Below, piece by piece: positions 1 to 14,200 of a stretch of DNA of 64,000 nucleotides. Source of the DNA: Closterium sp. Naga37s-1 (lineage: Eukaryota; Streptophyta; Zygnematophyceae; Desmidiales; Closteriaceae). Numbering within the stretch: position 1 is the stretch's first letter; each line of letters starts with the position of its first letter. Below the pieces are notes generated by a model. It made no database searches. It saw only the letters and a list, made by a program, of their open reading frames with translations, and was not told where the DNA came from. Made by a program: the position numbers and the translations under genes. The DNA is taken from positions 62,001 through 126,000 of the forward strand of contig CANJKZ010000503.1 of NCBI GenBank assembly GCA_947471745.1. The letters run 5' to 3'.

Positions 1-50
1 ACCCCACTACAGCCTAGCAATAACACTAACATATATATAAATGTTTGACA
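1..50 (-). repeat. 3' LTR of E1 (partial)
   Basis: The minus strand begins TGTCAAACAT at 50 and matches the inner part of the LTR at 6704-6839 with about one mismatch. A purine-rich tract ending ATGGGGGTG lies directly before it at about 51-70, as expected for a polypurine tract. The rest of the LTR lies outside the window. Confidence 0.9.
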
Positions 51-3000
51 CACCCCCATAAGCAAAGTGGGGGAGGGCAGGAGATCACAAGACCAGTCAA
101 GAAAAGCAAAGCAAGCTCAGGGTGGATCACAACGTCACCACACACATTGAGCACAAGTAAAGGGCCACAACGCCAGTTCACATGCAGAGACATATATGCA
201 ACACAAACATCACAGTGAACTCTACCTAGCAATGCAAGCATGCAGGTATATACATATATATCACAGTACAAGCAAAGCCTACAGCAAGTGAGGAAAAGTG
301 GGCACAAGCCCTAGAATAGTGCAGAAACGCTGATGATCACCAGCCTGAAGTGCCTTGGTGAATATATCAGCAGTGTTGGCCCGAGTGGCCACTTAACGCA
401 GACAAAGCTGACCACGCTGCTGCAACTCTCGAGCCAGGAAGTAACGCAGAGCGATGTGCTTCGTTCTATGCTCCAGTCTGTGCTCCTCACACAAGGCAAT
501 GGTAGCCTTGTTGTCGACATACAGCACTGGAGGAGAACGAGGCCGCTCTCCCAAGTCAGTCAGCAGGTAGGTGAGCCAGCGTAACTCCTGTGCAGCCATG
601 GCTGTGGCGTAGATCTCAGCCTCACAACTGGAGCTGAGAACTGAAGACGAGCGTGTAGAACGCCACGAAACTGAACCAGAGCCAAGGCTGAAGGTGTAAC
701 CCTGTGACGACCGCTGAGTAGCCTGGTCGTCAACCCAAGAAGCGTCTGAGTGCCCAGTGAGAACAACTGAGCTCCTCCCTCCAAGCACGAGCCCCATGCC
801 TGATGTACTGCACAAGTAGCGCAGTACCCTCTTAGCAGCATCCATGTGCACCTTTCGGTGCCGACCAGGAGCCACATAGCGAGCCAGAAGGCCAAGAGGG
901 TACGCAAGGTCAGGACGAGTGCAGGTCATCAGGTACATGAGGCAGCCCACTAGCTCTGGGTAAGGACCACTCGGCTCTACGGACTCGTCCGAAGGTGGAG
1001 CTGAGAGCGAGTGACCTGTAGCCAGAGGAGTGGCCTGTGCTGAGGACCAGGTGAAGCCGAAGCGCTGAAGGACCTGCTGCACCATGTGTGACTGAGTCAG
1101 TGTGATGATGCGACGTGCTCTGTCCCGGGTGATCTGCAAGCCAAGATAGTTGCGCAGCTCACCCAGGTCTGTGCACGTGTGTCTCTTCTGCAGCTCCGAC
1201 TTCACGTGGGCGAGAGCCTCAGTGTCAGCAGTGGCAAAGACCAAGTCGTCGACGTACACGAGGATGTAGAACGGCGGCAGCGAAGTGTCGGTGCGTAGAA
1301 ACAGCAACGGGTCAGCAGTCGACGGAGCAAACCCAAGAGCCGCAAGTGTCGTCCTCAGTGTGTCGTGCCACTCATGCGGCGCCTGACGGAGACCGTAGAC
1401 TGGCCGCCGGAGGCTCCACTGGGTACCAGGAGGGAACGACCCAGTGAAGCCAGGAGGGCGGCGCAGCCAGATCTCCTCGTGCAGGCTGCCCTGTAAGAAA
1501 GCTGTGCTGAAGTCAAGAGAGTGAAGCTCGTAGTCACGCTGAGCGGCAACGTGCAGCAGCACCCGAAGAGTGGTCATCTTCGGGGTGGGGGAGAAGGTCT
1601 GCAAGAAGTCTACTCCCTCTCGCTGACTGAAACCTCGAGCAACGTAACGAGCCTTCAAGACAGGCGGAGAACCTGGCGGCCGCTTCACCCTGAAAATCCA
1701 CATGCCACTGACGATGTTCGCCCCAGGAGGGGGAACCTCGTCGACGTAGGTGCCTATGGACTTCCAGGATGCCATCTCTGCGTCCATGGCTGTCTGCCAC
1801 TGAGAAGAGTACTCACCCGCGATCGCCTCAGCGTAAGAGCGCGGGGTCGGGATGTCTGGAGCATCCGGGTCTCCCTCAGGGGCAAGCAGCATGGACACGA
1901 GATGAGGCGCAGCGGCTGCAAGACACTCAAGGTCCTCCTGCCTGTCCTCAAGGACGTCCGTGCCAAGAGCACACTCACCCCCGACGGACGGAGGATAGAC
2001 AGACTCAGACTCAGCAACAAGACTAGCAGCGTAGTCTAGACGACAGGCAGCAGCAAAGTCAACAAGCTCAGCAACAAAGGCAGACGCAGCAGCAGACTCA
2101 AACGACGGGTCAGTGACAACTGTGGCTAGCAGACGCGTGACAGTAGAGTGAGCAGCACGGGTGCGGTCAGACTCAGGCTCAGGAACGGTAGGCAGAGAAG
2201 ACGCAGGAGGGGACGGTAGGGGAACACGCTGCGGAGGAGAGGAAGGACGACGAACTACGAGGTGAGTGCCGGGGACAGCCGGCTGACGCGAACGAGGAAC
2301 ACGACGACCGGAACTACGAGAACGGACAGGCGAGATAGGACGCGACGCAGGCTCACGACGCTTAGCAAAACCCCCTGTCTGCTCAGTGTAAGGAGAAGGA
2401 GCAGGCAGCGGTGAGCCAGGCTGTAACAGAAGACCAGTAGACGAAGGGAGACTAAGAACCTGGCGAAGCACAGAGTCAGGCGGTGGCTGAGACGACGGAG
2501 ACGGTGGAGCGAAGAACAGGCGCGGCCGTGCAGTGCCACCAGCACCAGCAGCTCCAGCACCCCCAGCAGCTCCAGCACCTCCAGCAACTCCAGAACCCTC
2601 AGCGCCAGCTCCTCCAGGACCAGCTCCACCAGCAGCAGCACCCCCAGAACCAGTACCTCCAGTCCCAGGGTCTCCAGCCTCAGTGTCTCCAGCAGCAGCA
2701 CCCCCAGACCCAGGGTCTCCAGCAGCAGCACCCTCAGACTCAGCAGCACCTCCAGCCCCAGCAGCTCCAGTACCTCCAGTACGAGCACCTCCGGGACCAG
2801 CACCACTCCCAGCTCCAGTGACGACAGCAGAAATACCTCCAGCGGCAGAGCCTCGAACTCCAGAAGCGCGACCCTGACGGCGACCGTACCAGTCGTGCAG
2901 CTGCTGTGAGGTGAGAGGCACACGCGGACGAAGGCGGCTACTCCAGGGAGACCGCGCAACAGCAGACTCAGAACCCTCAGCGCCAGCACCCGCACCAGCT

Positions 3001-5629
3001 CCAGAACCTCCAGCGCCAGCACCCTCAGCAGCTCCAGAACCTCCAGCGCCAGCACCCGCAGCAGCTCCAGAACCTCCAGCTCCAGCACCCTCAGCAGCTC
3101 CAGGCTCCGCACCCCCAGGCTGCGCACCTCCAAGCTCAGCACCCCCAGGCTCCGCACCCCCAGGCTCAGCACCCCCAGAAGTAGCACCCCGAGCCGGACC
3201 ACCCTCAGCAGAACCGGAGTCACCAGTGACCTCAACCGGCGTAGTCAAGGGAGGAGGGTCTACCTGAGACACACCTGAAGGAGCAGGACCGGGAGTGGGG
3301 AGGGGGTCTACCTGGGGAGCACCTGGAGCGAGGAAGAGCGGCGGGGGGGGGAGAGGGGCAGTGCGATAGGGGAAGAGACGGTAAAAGGGAACCGACTCGT
3401 CGAACGTGACGTCCTGAGAGGGGAAGACACGGCGCGAGGTGGGGTGGTAAAACTGCCAACCAGGCGCGTCACGGACAAAGCCAAGGAAGACACAGGGAAC
3501 AGCGCGGGCGGAGAGCTTGTCCGCGGTGGTATCGCGGACAAAGGCACGAGCACCCCAGACCCGGAAACGCGACGCATCGCCAACCTTCCCCGTCCACAGC
3601 AGTGTGGGCGAAGTCTCCGGCAAGGAGACACGGGGTTAGAGGTTGAGCTGATGCGCGGCGTACCGGACCGCAAACGGCCACAGAAAATGGGGGGCAACCG
3701 CATGGATCATGGAGGTACGAGCGACCTCCATGACTAAGCCAATGCGGTGCTCAGCAACCCCATTCTGCTGCGGAGAGGCCGGAAGCATGAACGACTGGGT
3801 GATGCCGTGCTCCTCACAGAAGGCTGCCAAGAGGTCGGAGGAAAACTCACCACCTCTGTCAGAGTGCAGACGCAGGACGGGAAACTCCGTCCCGAACCGC
3901 TCGCGGAGCTGGAGACGAGCAGCGCGGATCCAAGGGATCAAAACATCAGGGACCTCACCCTTGGTGTGCAAGGGGAAGACCGTGGTGTAACGCGTGTAGT
4001 CGTCGACGACCAGCAGGAAGTACCGCTCGTGGCCCTGTCCACGGACGCGGGCTGGGCCCCACACGTCCAGGTGGAGAGTCTGCAGGGGAGCCTCTGTGGG
4101 AGGGAACGAGGAGGAGTGAGGAGCGGCGCGCTGCCGCCCCTCGACACAGGGAAGACGGGGAGGAGCGGGCGAGGGTGGGAGGGGAGGGAGAACCCTGAGA
4201 AGACCAGAGACAAGGACACGGCGGTGCATGCTACGAAGGCGCTGCACCGAGGGGTGACCAAGGCGGTGGTGCCAAAGGACCGTCTGGTGCGACAAGGCGC
4301 GACACGAGCAGGGGGCCGACAACTGACCTGACGCAGACGCAGACGCAGCTACCTGAGGGGACTCAGTGGTCAGTGTGTACAGGCCCGACCCAGGCTGCCG
4401 AGTGAAAGTAGCCAGGTGACGACCCGTCTGAGCACACGTGCAGTGTGTCACACGCTCGTAGGCAGGGGTGAACTGGTGAACACCCGCGTCCTGGAGCGCA
4501 GAACCCGCCACCAAGTTCGTAGAGAACGAGGGGAGGTAAAGACCCGACAGTGTGCCGGACGGGACAGCAGGACAAGGGAGGACAGTGGAGGAGGCCGCAC
4601 GGACTGGACCTCCAGAGGGGTCTGCCAGGGAGACTGGAACCGGCCGACTGAGCGGCGTGAGGGTGGTGCTGTCGCGAAAGAAGGAGCGAGAAGCACCAGA
4701 GTCAAGTGTGAAGGTGTACAAGGCCTCAGCAGGCGCAGTACCAGAGAGAGCAGACTCACCAGCACCTGGAGCGGCAGGCTCTATGCCTGGGTCAGGCGGT
4801 ACGCACAGGTAACAGGCACGGTCAGCACTAGTAGGCAATGCATACATGGCAGTGAGAATAGCATCATAGTCAAGAGCAAATATATCTACCCTCTGCCCAA
4901 GCAGCTCCACCCAGTCGGGGAGCTTAGCCTCGTCGCCAAACTCGGTACGCCAGGCATCACTCAGATGGGCGAAGCAGCGGGACTGTGTGTGACCAAGTGT
5001 CCCGCAAGCGTGACCAGTCCAATCACCTGTGCGAATGACGTACGGGCAGCGAACGGTACTCAGAGACCCTCTACTCTGAGCGTACCACTCGTGAAGCTGC
5101 TGGGGCGTAAGTGTCTCGCGTGGACGCCGCTGCAGCTGCAGCTGGCCACTGCCAGACGCTCCCAACTGACCAGCTCCAGGGCGACAGCTACGACGGCTAC
5201 CGCGACAACCCCAACTAGCGTACCACTCACTAAGCTGCTGGGGCGTGAGAGACTCGCGCGGACGTCGCTGGAGCTGCATCTGGCCACCGCCAGTAGCAGC
5301 AGTAGCAGTAGTAGCAACAGTAGCAGCAGTAACAGCAGTAGCAGCAGTAGCAGCGCGGCCACCCCTACAACCCCAACTAGCGTACCACTCACTAAGTTGC
5401 TGGGGCGTGAGGGACTCACGCGGACGTCGCTGGAGCTCCATCTGGCCACCGCCAGCAGCAGCAGTAGCAGTAGTAGCAGCAGTAGCAGCAGCAAGGGCAG
5501 GCGCGGCAGGCAGGCAGGCAGGCAGGCAGGCAGATGGCGCGGCAGCGCGCAAACAAGGCAGGTGCTCACCAGTGGCGGGAAGAGCAGGCGCTCGCCGGGC
5601 GAGTAGGGCCGGCGCTCGGCGGGCGGCTG

Positions 5630-6215
5630 CACGGGGTCCAGGGGCGGCAGCTCTGGGTCCAGGGGCGGCTGCTCGAGGGTCCAGGGGCGGCTGCACCAGG
5701 GGCGGCTGCTTCAGGGGCCTGGGGCAGCTGCTCGGGGTCTTGGTGCGGCTGCTCCAGGGGCGGCTGCTGCAGGGGCCAGGGGCGGCTGCTCCAGGGGCGG
5801 CTGCTGCAGGGGCCAGGGGCGGCTGCTCTGGGTCCAGGGGCGGCTGCACGGAGTCCAGGGGCGGTTGCACCAGGGGCGGCTGCTTCAGGGGCCAGGGGCG
5901 GCTGCTCTGGGTCCAGGGGCGGCTGCTCCAGGGGCGGCTGCTTCAGGGGCCAGGGGCGGCTGCTCGGGGTCCAGGTGCGGCTGCTCCAGGGGCGGCTGCT
6001 GCAGGGGCCAGGGGCGGCTGCTCTGGGTCCAGGGGCGGCTGCTCTGGTTCCAGGGGCGGCTGCACGGAGTCCAGGGGCGGCTGCACCAGGGGCGGCTGCT
6101 TCAGGGGCCAGGGGCGGCTGCTCTGGGTCCAGGGGCGGCTGCTCCAGGAGCGGCTGCTTCAGGGGCCAGGGGCGGCTGCTCTGGGTCCAGGGGCGGCTGC
6201 ACCAGGGGCAGCTGG
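5630..6215 (-). repeat. Minisatellite coding Pro/Gln/Leu repeats inside E1
   Basis: Tandem degenerate units of about 15-30 bp, read on the plus strand as variants of GGGGCGGCTGCTCCAG. On the minus strand they encode repeats such as QPPLEQPPL. The same minisatellite family occurs in element E4 at 53046-53930. It occupies the place of the gag capsid region found in E2, E3 and E5. Confidence 0.85.
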
Positions 6216-6703
6216 CCGCACGCGAGCTCCTGAGGCGGCGCGCTAGGCAGCTGCAGGCCGCTCGCACTCCTAAGGCAGCGGGCTCAGCAGCAGCGGGCCG
6301 CGCAGGCGGCCGACGCGACTCGCAGGACAGCAGCGAGCTGCGTGGGCGGCGGACTCGGCGCGCGGCTCAGTAGCGGGCCGCGCTGGCGACCGACGCGGCG
6401 CGCGGGGCCTAAGCGGGCCGCACACGGCGGCGGGCTACTCGGGCTCGACGCGGACTGCGCGAGCGGGCCGGCGCGCGGCGCTACAGCGGGCTACGGAGTG
6501 GCCGAGGCGCGCGCGAGCTCCTAAGGCGGCTGCAGTAGTGACGCGCGCGAAAAAAAAAAAGGTGACGCGCGAAGCAGCCGAGGCGCGCGCGGGCAGCACG
6601 CAGGGCAGGCAGGCAGGCAGTGAGGCCGTAGGTGAGGCGAGGTAACTTAGTTAAAGGTGGGCCCTATTCTTAGGTCCTAGAGACCTTAGTGCTCTAGATG
6701 CCA

Positions 6704-6839
6704 TGTCGAGACTTAGGCAAGGGTGAATTCGAGTATCGAGAGAGTTGGTACAAGAGGAAAACCCTGAGGGGTTATACCCCACACTATCTACCCCACTACA
6801 GCCTAGCAATAACACTAACATATCTATAAATGTTTGACA
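6704..6839 (-). repeat. 5' LTR of E1, with adjacent primer-binding site
   Basis: A 136-bp LTR bounded by TG...CA on the minus strand. It is followed at 6691-6703 by TGGCATCTAGAGC, a variant of the TGGTATCAGAGC initiator-Met tRNA primer-binding site used by the other copia elements here. Position 6840 onward is non-element sequence, so the 5-bp target duplication would be CCATG; its partner lies outside the window. Confidence 0.88.
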
Positions 6840-7327
6840 CCATGTGGTGCACCAGCCATTACCCTGAATGCGTCCGGTTACAGTCAGGCACACAAGTGCA
6901 CAAGACAATACAGCGTCAACATGTTTCTCAGTTGAGCAGGGCAAACCAATCCAGAGCTCTGCAGAGCATTCTACCCATGGTGTTGAGGTGAGTGACATAC
7001 AGTATTGGCATGTATCCTGCTGCCTCCAACATGACAGGGATTATACGTTATCAAGGAAACAGCACGAAGCGAAAGTGTGTTGTGGTTTGCTGCCAGCCAT
7101 ACCACCACACCAGCTTGCCTGAGAACATGCCAGCACATGCCAGGCCAGGGAACACGATTCCACTTCTGGTTACCCCTCATGGTCCAGGGATTCGTTTCAA
7201 TGCACATGGCATGGCATCGTGTGGCACGCATTAGTCGGGAGCAGGCGAGAATTTTCCTGCATGCCTTCTTTCGCTTGCAGTCAGGGAACACAAGAGCACA
7301 AGACACGATACAGCATCACCAGATTCC
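6840..7327. other. Intergenic stretch with a decayed copy of the PsbP gene's last exon
   Basis: This interval separates E1 from the stop codon of the PsbP-domain gene. Bases about 6881-6990 are a diverged direct copy of 7278-7379, covering the 3' flank, the stop codon and the last codons of that gene. The copy still reads like LCRALDWFALL followed by a stop on the minus strand, against LRRALDSFALLS in the gene. The two lie about 397 bp apart. I see no other gene here. Confidence 0.75.
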
Positions 7328-8680
7328 TCAGCTCAGAAGGGCAAACGAGTCCAGAGCTCTGCGGAGCATTCCCAGGGTGGCGAGATCCACGGGCTCACTC
7401 TCCGAATCTGCCACTGCAATGTTCACAATGTACAGCTTCCTATCTGCTATAGTCACTGCCGTTAGTATCCGCTTGCTGCCTCTGGTGCTGGCGAGTGCGT
7501 ACTCTATCTGGTACAGCGGGATACCTCCCGCTAGCTCTTTCACTCTCTGCGACAAGATCTCCGCGCTCTTGGTGCTCTCCTGCACGTGGTTACCACGTGG
7601 TTACAACGAGGTTACCAGGAGGGAATGTGCCAGGAAAGGGGGAAGACAAACAAAAAGGTAAGTGAATGAGGATGAAGCCATTAATCTTAATGTACAGCCC
7701 ATTAGGTCAATGTCGCCACAGTCTGATATGAGGTCCTCTGAGAGCCCACATTCCAAGACTCAGCCATTAAACCTGAAGCCTCACCTTGCGTCGCTCGCTC
7801 CGCGTCCAGCAGTCTGGTCACCACCAAGTCAATGTTGCCGAAGTCTGTAATGAGCTCAATTTAGCTCATTCAAGCTCATTTCAGACTCTGCACATCAACA
7901 TGAAGCCTGAAGCCGCACCTTGCGTCGCTCTGCGTCCAGCAGTCTGGTCGCCACGTAGTCAATGTCACCAAAGTCGCGCAGGGATCGCACGCGCACGGGG
8001 TTCACCACCACGCCCAGGGTGTCGCCGCGCCGCTCTGGGTTCGCGAAGAGCGCCGTCGCGCCCGCCTTGTCGCGCTGCTCCCACGCCGCCGGCACCCGGA
8101 TGGAGAACCGCCTCGCCTCGTCCTCGTACTGCCGAAGACCCTCTGCTTGGGGTTCCTCTGCTTGCAGGTTCTCTGGAGTATGGGAGCGGCGTAGGCATGG
8201 GATATGGTGACAATGGGTAAGTGACGATAGTGTGCGGCGAGTAACCAGGGCGTCTTGTGCCAAACGCTGTGACAAGCCTTGCGTGTGCTTCTATGCTGCA
8301 ACGGTCAGCACGAAAACCATCATTGGTGGCATTGAAACAATACCTTCAGAAAAAGCGTTCTGGACATTCAACGACAGAGAAAAAATGAGCGAAGTTGCCA
8401 CGAACGCTCGTCTATCAAGCCTGGTCGGCGTAACACCGGCTTCTACACTTGCGATCTCGTCGGCTGCAGAAAATCCGCCTGAATTTGCGGAAGCTGCATG
8501 CTTCACTACCCCTGGTTCCTGTACGCCACACGTGACTCGCGGTAACGTTCTCGTGAGAGCGCGCGGGAGAGAGAAGTCAGACGGTCGAGAGGCTCGAGAG
8601 GGCGTCGGTCGAGCGGTCGACGAATGCAGGGACGGGCCGATCAGGCTGGCGTGAGGACGAGCGACGCGGAGAACCTCCAT
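7328..8680 (-). CDS. PsbP-domain thylakoid lumen protein (three exons)
   Basis: My model joins 8680-8344, 8142-7919 and 7579-7328 on the minus strand and gives 270 codons plus TGA. All splices are GT-AG and phases agree (1, then 0). Residues 1-89 are Ser/Arg/Pro-rich like a chloroplast transit peptide. RR at about 90-91 precedes a hydrophobic stretch ending near AFSE, which resembles a twin-arginine lumen-targeting signal. The mature part starts near LRQYEDEARRFSIRVPAAW, the PsbP-fold opening, and ends with the family's KRILTAVTIADRKLYIVNI strand region. PsbP-like lumen proteins assist photosystem II, NDH or photosystem I assembly; which paralogue this is I cannot say. An alternative acceptor 15 bp upstream for exon 2 (CAAGCAG repeated) would add EPQAE in frame. 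Intron 2 and the 3' flank hold partial copies of exons 2 and 3. Confidence 0.85.
7700..7980 (-). repeat. Tandem echoes of the 3' edge of PsbP-gene exon 2
   Basis: The exon 2 edge around 7913-7980 is repeated at about 7785-7850, and again more weakly at about 7700-7735. The shared core GTCAATGT starts at 7958, 7828 and 7706, so units are about 122-130 bp. The middle copy keeps the donor-like junction (plus-strand CTCACCTTGCGTCGC against CGCACCTTGCGTCGC). Identity falls with distance from the real exon. Confidence 0.8.
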
Positions 8681-9076
8681 GGAACTGTATGGAGGCCGGT
8701 CTACGGAGAAAGAATCCTACAATCAAGGGGATGCCTGTCCTGCTTCTGACAGGCTGGTCGCGCGAGTGCCAAGGAGATAGGCAACCAGCAATGTGGCTCG
8801 GCTCTGAGATTGGGGTGTACCCTGTAAGAGCTTCTCTACTAAAATTCAACCGAATACTTGACCGGCTCAATGTGGAAGTACACTGTCCACGCTACAGCAG
8901 GACTACAATTTTAACTAGATTTTATGTGAATGCAGCCATCCTTCTGTTGATCAAACAGCGCAAATACCTCTCTTTGTGATTAAGGCTTTCTACAAACTTC
9001 TCAACCAGCAATTTCCTTCAACAAGGAATTGCATCTCTTGTGCAAGCAAACAACCCTTCCATGTTTTTGTCAACCA
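8681..9076. promoter_or_regulatory. Intergenic: upstream of the PsbP-domain gene, downstream of the CWC24-like gene
   Basis: The 396 bp between two genes on the same strand. It must contain the 3' end of the CWC24-like transcript and the PsbP promoter and 5' leader. It is AT-richer than the flanking exons. I see no distinct TATA box, repeat or further gene that I would defend. Confidence 0.4.
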
Positions 9077-10742
<1,666 letters not shown>

Positions 10743-10877
10743 GGCGGATGGCGCGCAAATATGCGGCGAAGATTCCTAAGGTGCTAGGAGAGGCTTTTGC
10801 GATTCGTGAGCGAGGTACAAAACGGAACGATCAGAGTGAAACGAAAATCTAAAAGATAAGTTGGCTGACATGGGTCG

Positions 10878-10882
10878 AGCAG
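10878..10882. repeat. Target-site duplication AGCAG, left copy
   Basis: The five bases directly left of the gypsy element match the five at 16274-16278 directly right of it, as expected from integration. Confidence 0.9.
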
Positions 10883-11225
10883 TGTTACGAGTGCAATTGA
10901 GTGAACGAACGAGAATTGCACTATCTAAGCAAGAGTACAATGAGCGAAGGCATGAGCGAAGAATATATAGCGAAACTACAGTGGTAACGGTAATGGACTG
11001 TGGTTGTCGCGCGACGGGCCTGGGACTGAGGTTGGGAAAAAGTGTCGAAGCGGAGGCCCGGAGCGCGGGTTACCCGCCGAGCCGTGAGGTCGGGGTGCGA
11101 TGTGCGAAGGTGGCGGGCAGATTGTCGATGCGAGGGTTGCGAGTGGTAACGGTGCTGACTGTGGTGCTACAGTGATGTACGCGTTGAGCAGGGATGCGAA
11201 GTAAGGAAAAGGAATTTTCCATACA
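10883..11225 (-). repeat. 3' LTR of the gypsy element
   Basis: Runs TGTAT...AACA on the minus strand. A purine-rich tract (plus strand CTACCCCTCCCCTTAAGG at about 11226-11243) abuts it as the polypurine tract. Matches 15925-16273 at about 99 percent apart from a 6-bp indel. Confidence 0.92.
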
Positions 11226-14200
11226 CTACCCCTCCCCTTAAGGAGGTCCTCTTTACGAGAGTGCGTGTACATCCCTGAAATTTCGGCTGCGCAGATACTC
11301 GGTGAGGACGGGGTGGTTTTCGATTCTGTCCAGGGGAACCCAATTGTCTTCGGTGGGTGTACGGTCCTTCCAGCGGAGTAAGAACTCGATCCTTCGGGCT
11401 CCTCGAGGGTCGCGAACTCTGTGACTCAGGATTTTTTCGGGGGTGATGATTGGTTCAGTTGGTGGTCTTGTCATGCTGGTTGGGCGATTGCGTGGCAGTT
11501 GGCTCGTGGACGGGACGTAAGGGCGAAGTAGACTGACGTGGAATGAGGGGCTGACGTACCAGTCAGCAGGGAGGAGGAGGTGGGCGGTGACGGGTGTAAG
11601 CATGTGGCTTATGCGAAATGGCCCGCAGTATCGGGGGCGGAGTTTCGGAGTGATGGGCAGTCGGAGGTTCTGAGTGTCAAGTAAAACTAAGTCGTCGGGC
11701 TGGTAAGTGACAGGTCTGCGTTGCGTTTAGCGATGATGTTCGATTTTTTTATTGCGTCTACTGCCCGGGTCCGTGCTGCTTGTAATATTTCGGCGAACTG
11801 TTGTGCTCGTGGTACTGGGTTGTCGGGATTCGGGGTCATGGGTACTGTTGGGTCTTGTCCGTAGTTTAGGTAAAATGGTGACTGTTGGGTCGTGGCGGAT
11901 GGCGAGTTGTTGTACGCGAATTCGATTAGTGGCAGTTGCTGTTCCCACGTGGTCGAGTCGTCACACGGCGGGTATCCCGTGCAGTCGAACGACGGTGGAG
12001 ATGAAGAGGCGTGCTGTTTCTTCGGCTGTGATCGATTTTTTGCAGGCTGCGAAATGTGCCATTTTCGTTAGTCGATCGACGACGACCAGGATCGCGTCGT
12101 TCCCACTCGCCCCGGCTGGTAACCCCGTGACGAAGTCCATCGTCACCTGCTGCCAAGCACGCTCTGGGGGTGGTATCGGCTGCAACTGTCCCGCCGGCCG
12201 CTGTCGTGATGATTTCATGAGCTGACAAGTGGGACACGATGCCACGTGTCGTTGTACGTCGGTCAACATTTCGGGCCAGTAATAACACCGCTGCAGCTGC
12301 TACCGTGTTTTTTCTACTCCGAAATGCCCCGAAGTAACTCCGTCGTGTGCCTCCTGTAAGAGTAATTCCCGTAGCAGTGTATACCCAGGTACCCAAATGC
12401 GGTCAGTCCCGGTTTTTACGTAATAGACTCCCTTTGCTGCTGCGAACTGCTGCGAATTTCCTCCTGTGAAGAATGGATCCGTCTGGTACCCGTGGGTGAA
12501 TAGGCCTGTCAGTAGCGGGCTTGTCTGGGCGAGTAGTATTGCGTGGATCTGGGCAGTGGGGCGGGTCAGTGCGTCGGCGATGTTCGAGGCTCCCTTTTTG
12601 TAAGTGACCGTATAGTGAAAGTTGGACTCGAGGAAATCGAGCCAGCGAATCTGTCGTGGGTTGAGGTGTGGCTGTGCGCGAAGGTACTGTAGTGATTTAT
12701 GGTCTGTCCGTACTGTCACGTCCGCGCCAGTCAAGTAACAGCGCCATACTTTGAACGCGTGCACGATCGCAAGCATTTCGCGGTCGTGTATCGGGTAATT
12801 TTTCTCGGGCGGATGCAGTTTTCGTGACTCGTATGCGATAGGCTGTAGGCCATTGCCGAAATCCTGTAGCAGTACGGCTCCGATGGCGATATCGCTTGCG
12901 TCGGTAACTACTTTGAATGGGCGGTGTGGGTCGGCGATGCGCAGGACGGGCGGGGAACAGAGAACATTTTTCAGGGCAGAGAAGGCAGCATGCTCTTTCT
13001 CCCCCCACGTAAAAGCGACCCCCTTCCGCAGTAAGTCCGTCAGTGGGGCAGTTAACCGTGCCATATCGGGGACGAACCGACGTACATAATTAACGAACCC
13101 TAAAAAGCTCTGCAGCTCTGTGATGTTCGTCGGGGGATGCCACGCTTTTACCGTATCCAGCTTCTTTGGGTCGATTTCAACTCCAGCCTCCGAAATAATG
13201 TGCCCCAAAAATTCTAACATATCCTGGAAGAACTCGCACTTGGAACCCTTGGTCAGTAATCTGTGCTCGTCTAAAACCTTAAACACTGCTTCCAGATCTG
13301 CTAAGTGCTGCTGCTTATCCCGACTGTACACTAGGATGTCGTCGAGGTAAACTATTAAACATTTATCTAAGAGCGGCCGAAATGCCTCGTTCATGGTCAT
13401 CTGAAAAGTCGCCGGTGCGTTGGTCAGCCCGAATGGCATCACAGTGTACTCGAACGACCCGTACCTAGTCCTGAAAGCTGTTTTGGCGCAGTCCGATGGT
13501 TTGACCCTAATCTGATGGTAACCTCCCCGTAAATCTATTTTCGAAAAAACCCGTGCTGTTCGCAGTTGGTCGATCAGTTCGTCGGCGCGGGGAATTGGGT
13601 ACCGCGACTTGACTGTTACCCTGTTCAGTGCTCTGTAGTCGATACACATGCGAAAACCCCCGTCTTTTTTCGGCGTGAATAGTATCGGTGCGGCGAACGG
13701 TGACGAGCTCGGTCTGATGATTTTTTTCTCTAACAGGTAATCTAACTGCTTCCTTAGTTCGTCGAGCTTGGGCTGTGTCAGTCTGAACTGGCGCTGTACA
13801 GTTGGTTGTGCCCCCGGCTCTAATTCTATTCGGTGGTCATGTGCTCGCTGAGGTGGCAGTCCTTCCGGTAAGTCGTCGGGAAAAATCCCGGGGTATCGTT
13901 TCAACAGTTCCTGTAGTTCGGGCGGTACTGCTGCCAGCAGTTTCTTGAAATCACTCGGCTGCTCTGCTCCCTCTACCACTGCAATGTCTACTGCGTACAC
14001 GTCAGCTCCAGCAGCGACAGCCCGTTTCATGGTGACGGCATTGACGTGTACCGTTGAAGACTCGGGCGACTGCCAGCGAGGTAGCTCGACCCAGTTACCA
14101 CTACTTCGCACGGTGCAGCTACCCGTCGTCCAGTCAATTCGCGGGTTATATCGTCGCAGCCAATCACGTCCCAGTAAAATATCGTGCCCATCCAGTGTCG

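Larger units (their letters stand above)
1..6839 (-). mobile_element. Ty1/copia LTR retrotransposon E1 (left end outside window)
   Basis: A copia-order element read on the minus strand. From 6839 downward it shows a 136-bp LTR, a primer-binding site next to it, a GC-rich leader, a Pro/Gln-rich minisatellite where a gag capsid domain would be expected, three repeats built around a PQQLxEWY motif, a CxxxxC/H knuckle-like region, a retropepsin motif (DSGASRSFF), GAG-pre-integrase, integrase (HSDRGGEF), reverse transcriptase (YVDDLVFA) and RNase H. A polypurine tract and the start of the 3' LTR follow at the left edge. The domain order PR-IN-RT-RH defines Ty1/copia. The coding region is broken at about two or three points. 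The 50 bp shared by the two LTRs differ at about one base, so the insertion looks recent. Confidence 0.93.

Noticed and set aside
2255-3235. Long Leu/Val-rich open frame on the minus strand
   Set aside because: It is a shifted frame over the GC-rich linker repeat of E1; such frames open by composition and have no domain.
4416-5606. Plus-strand open frame of 396 codons
   Set aside because: Antisense to the E1 protease-integrase region, Ser-repeat rich, no family resemblance.
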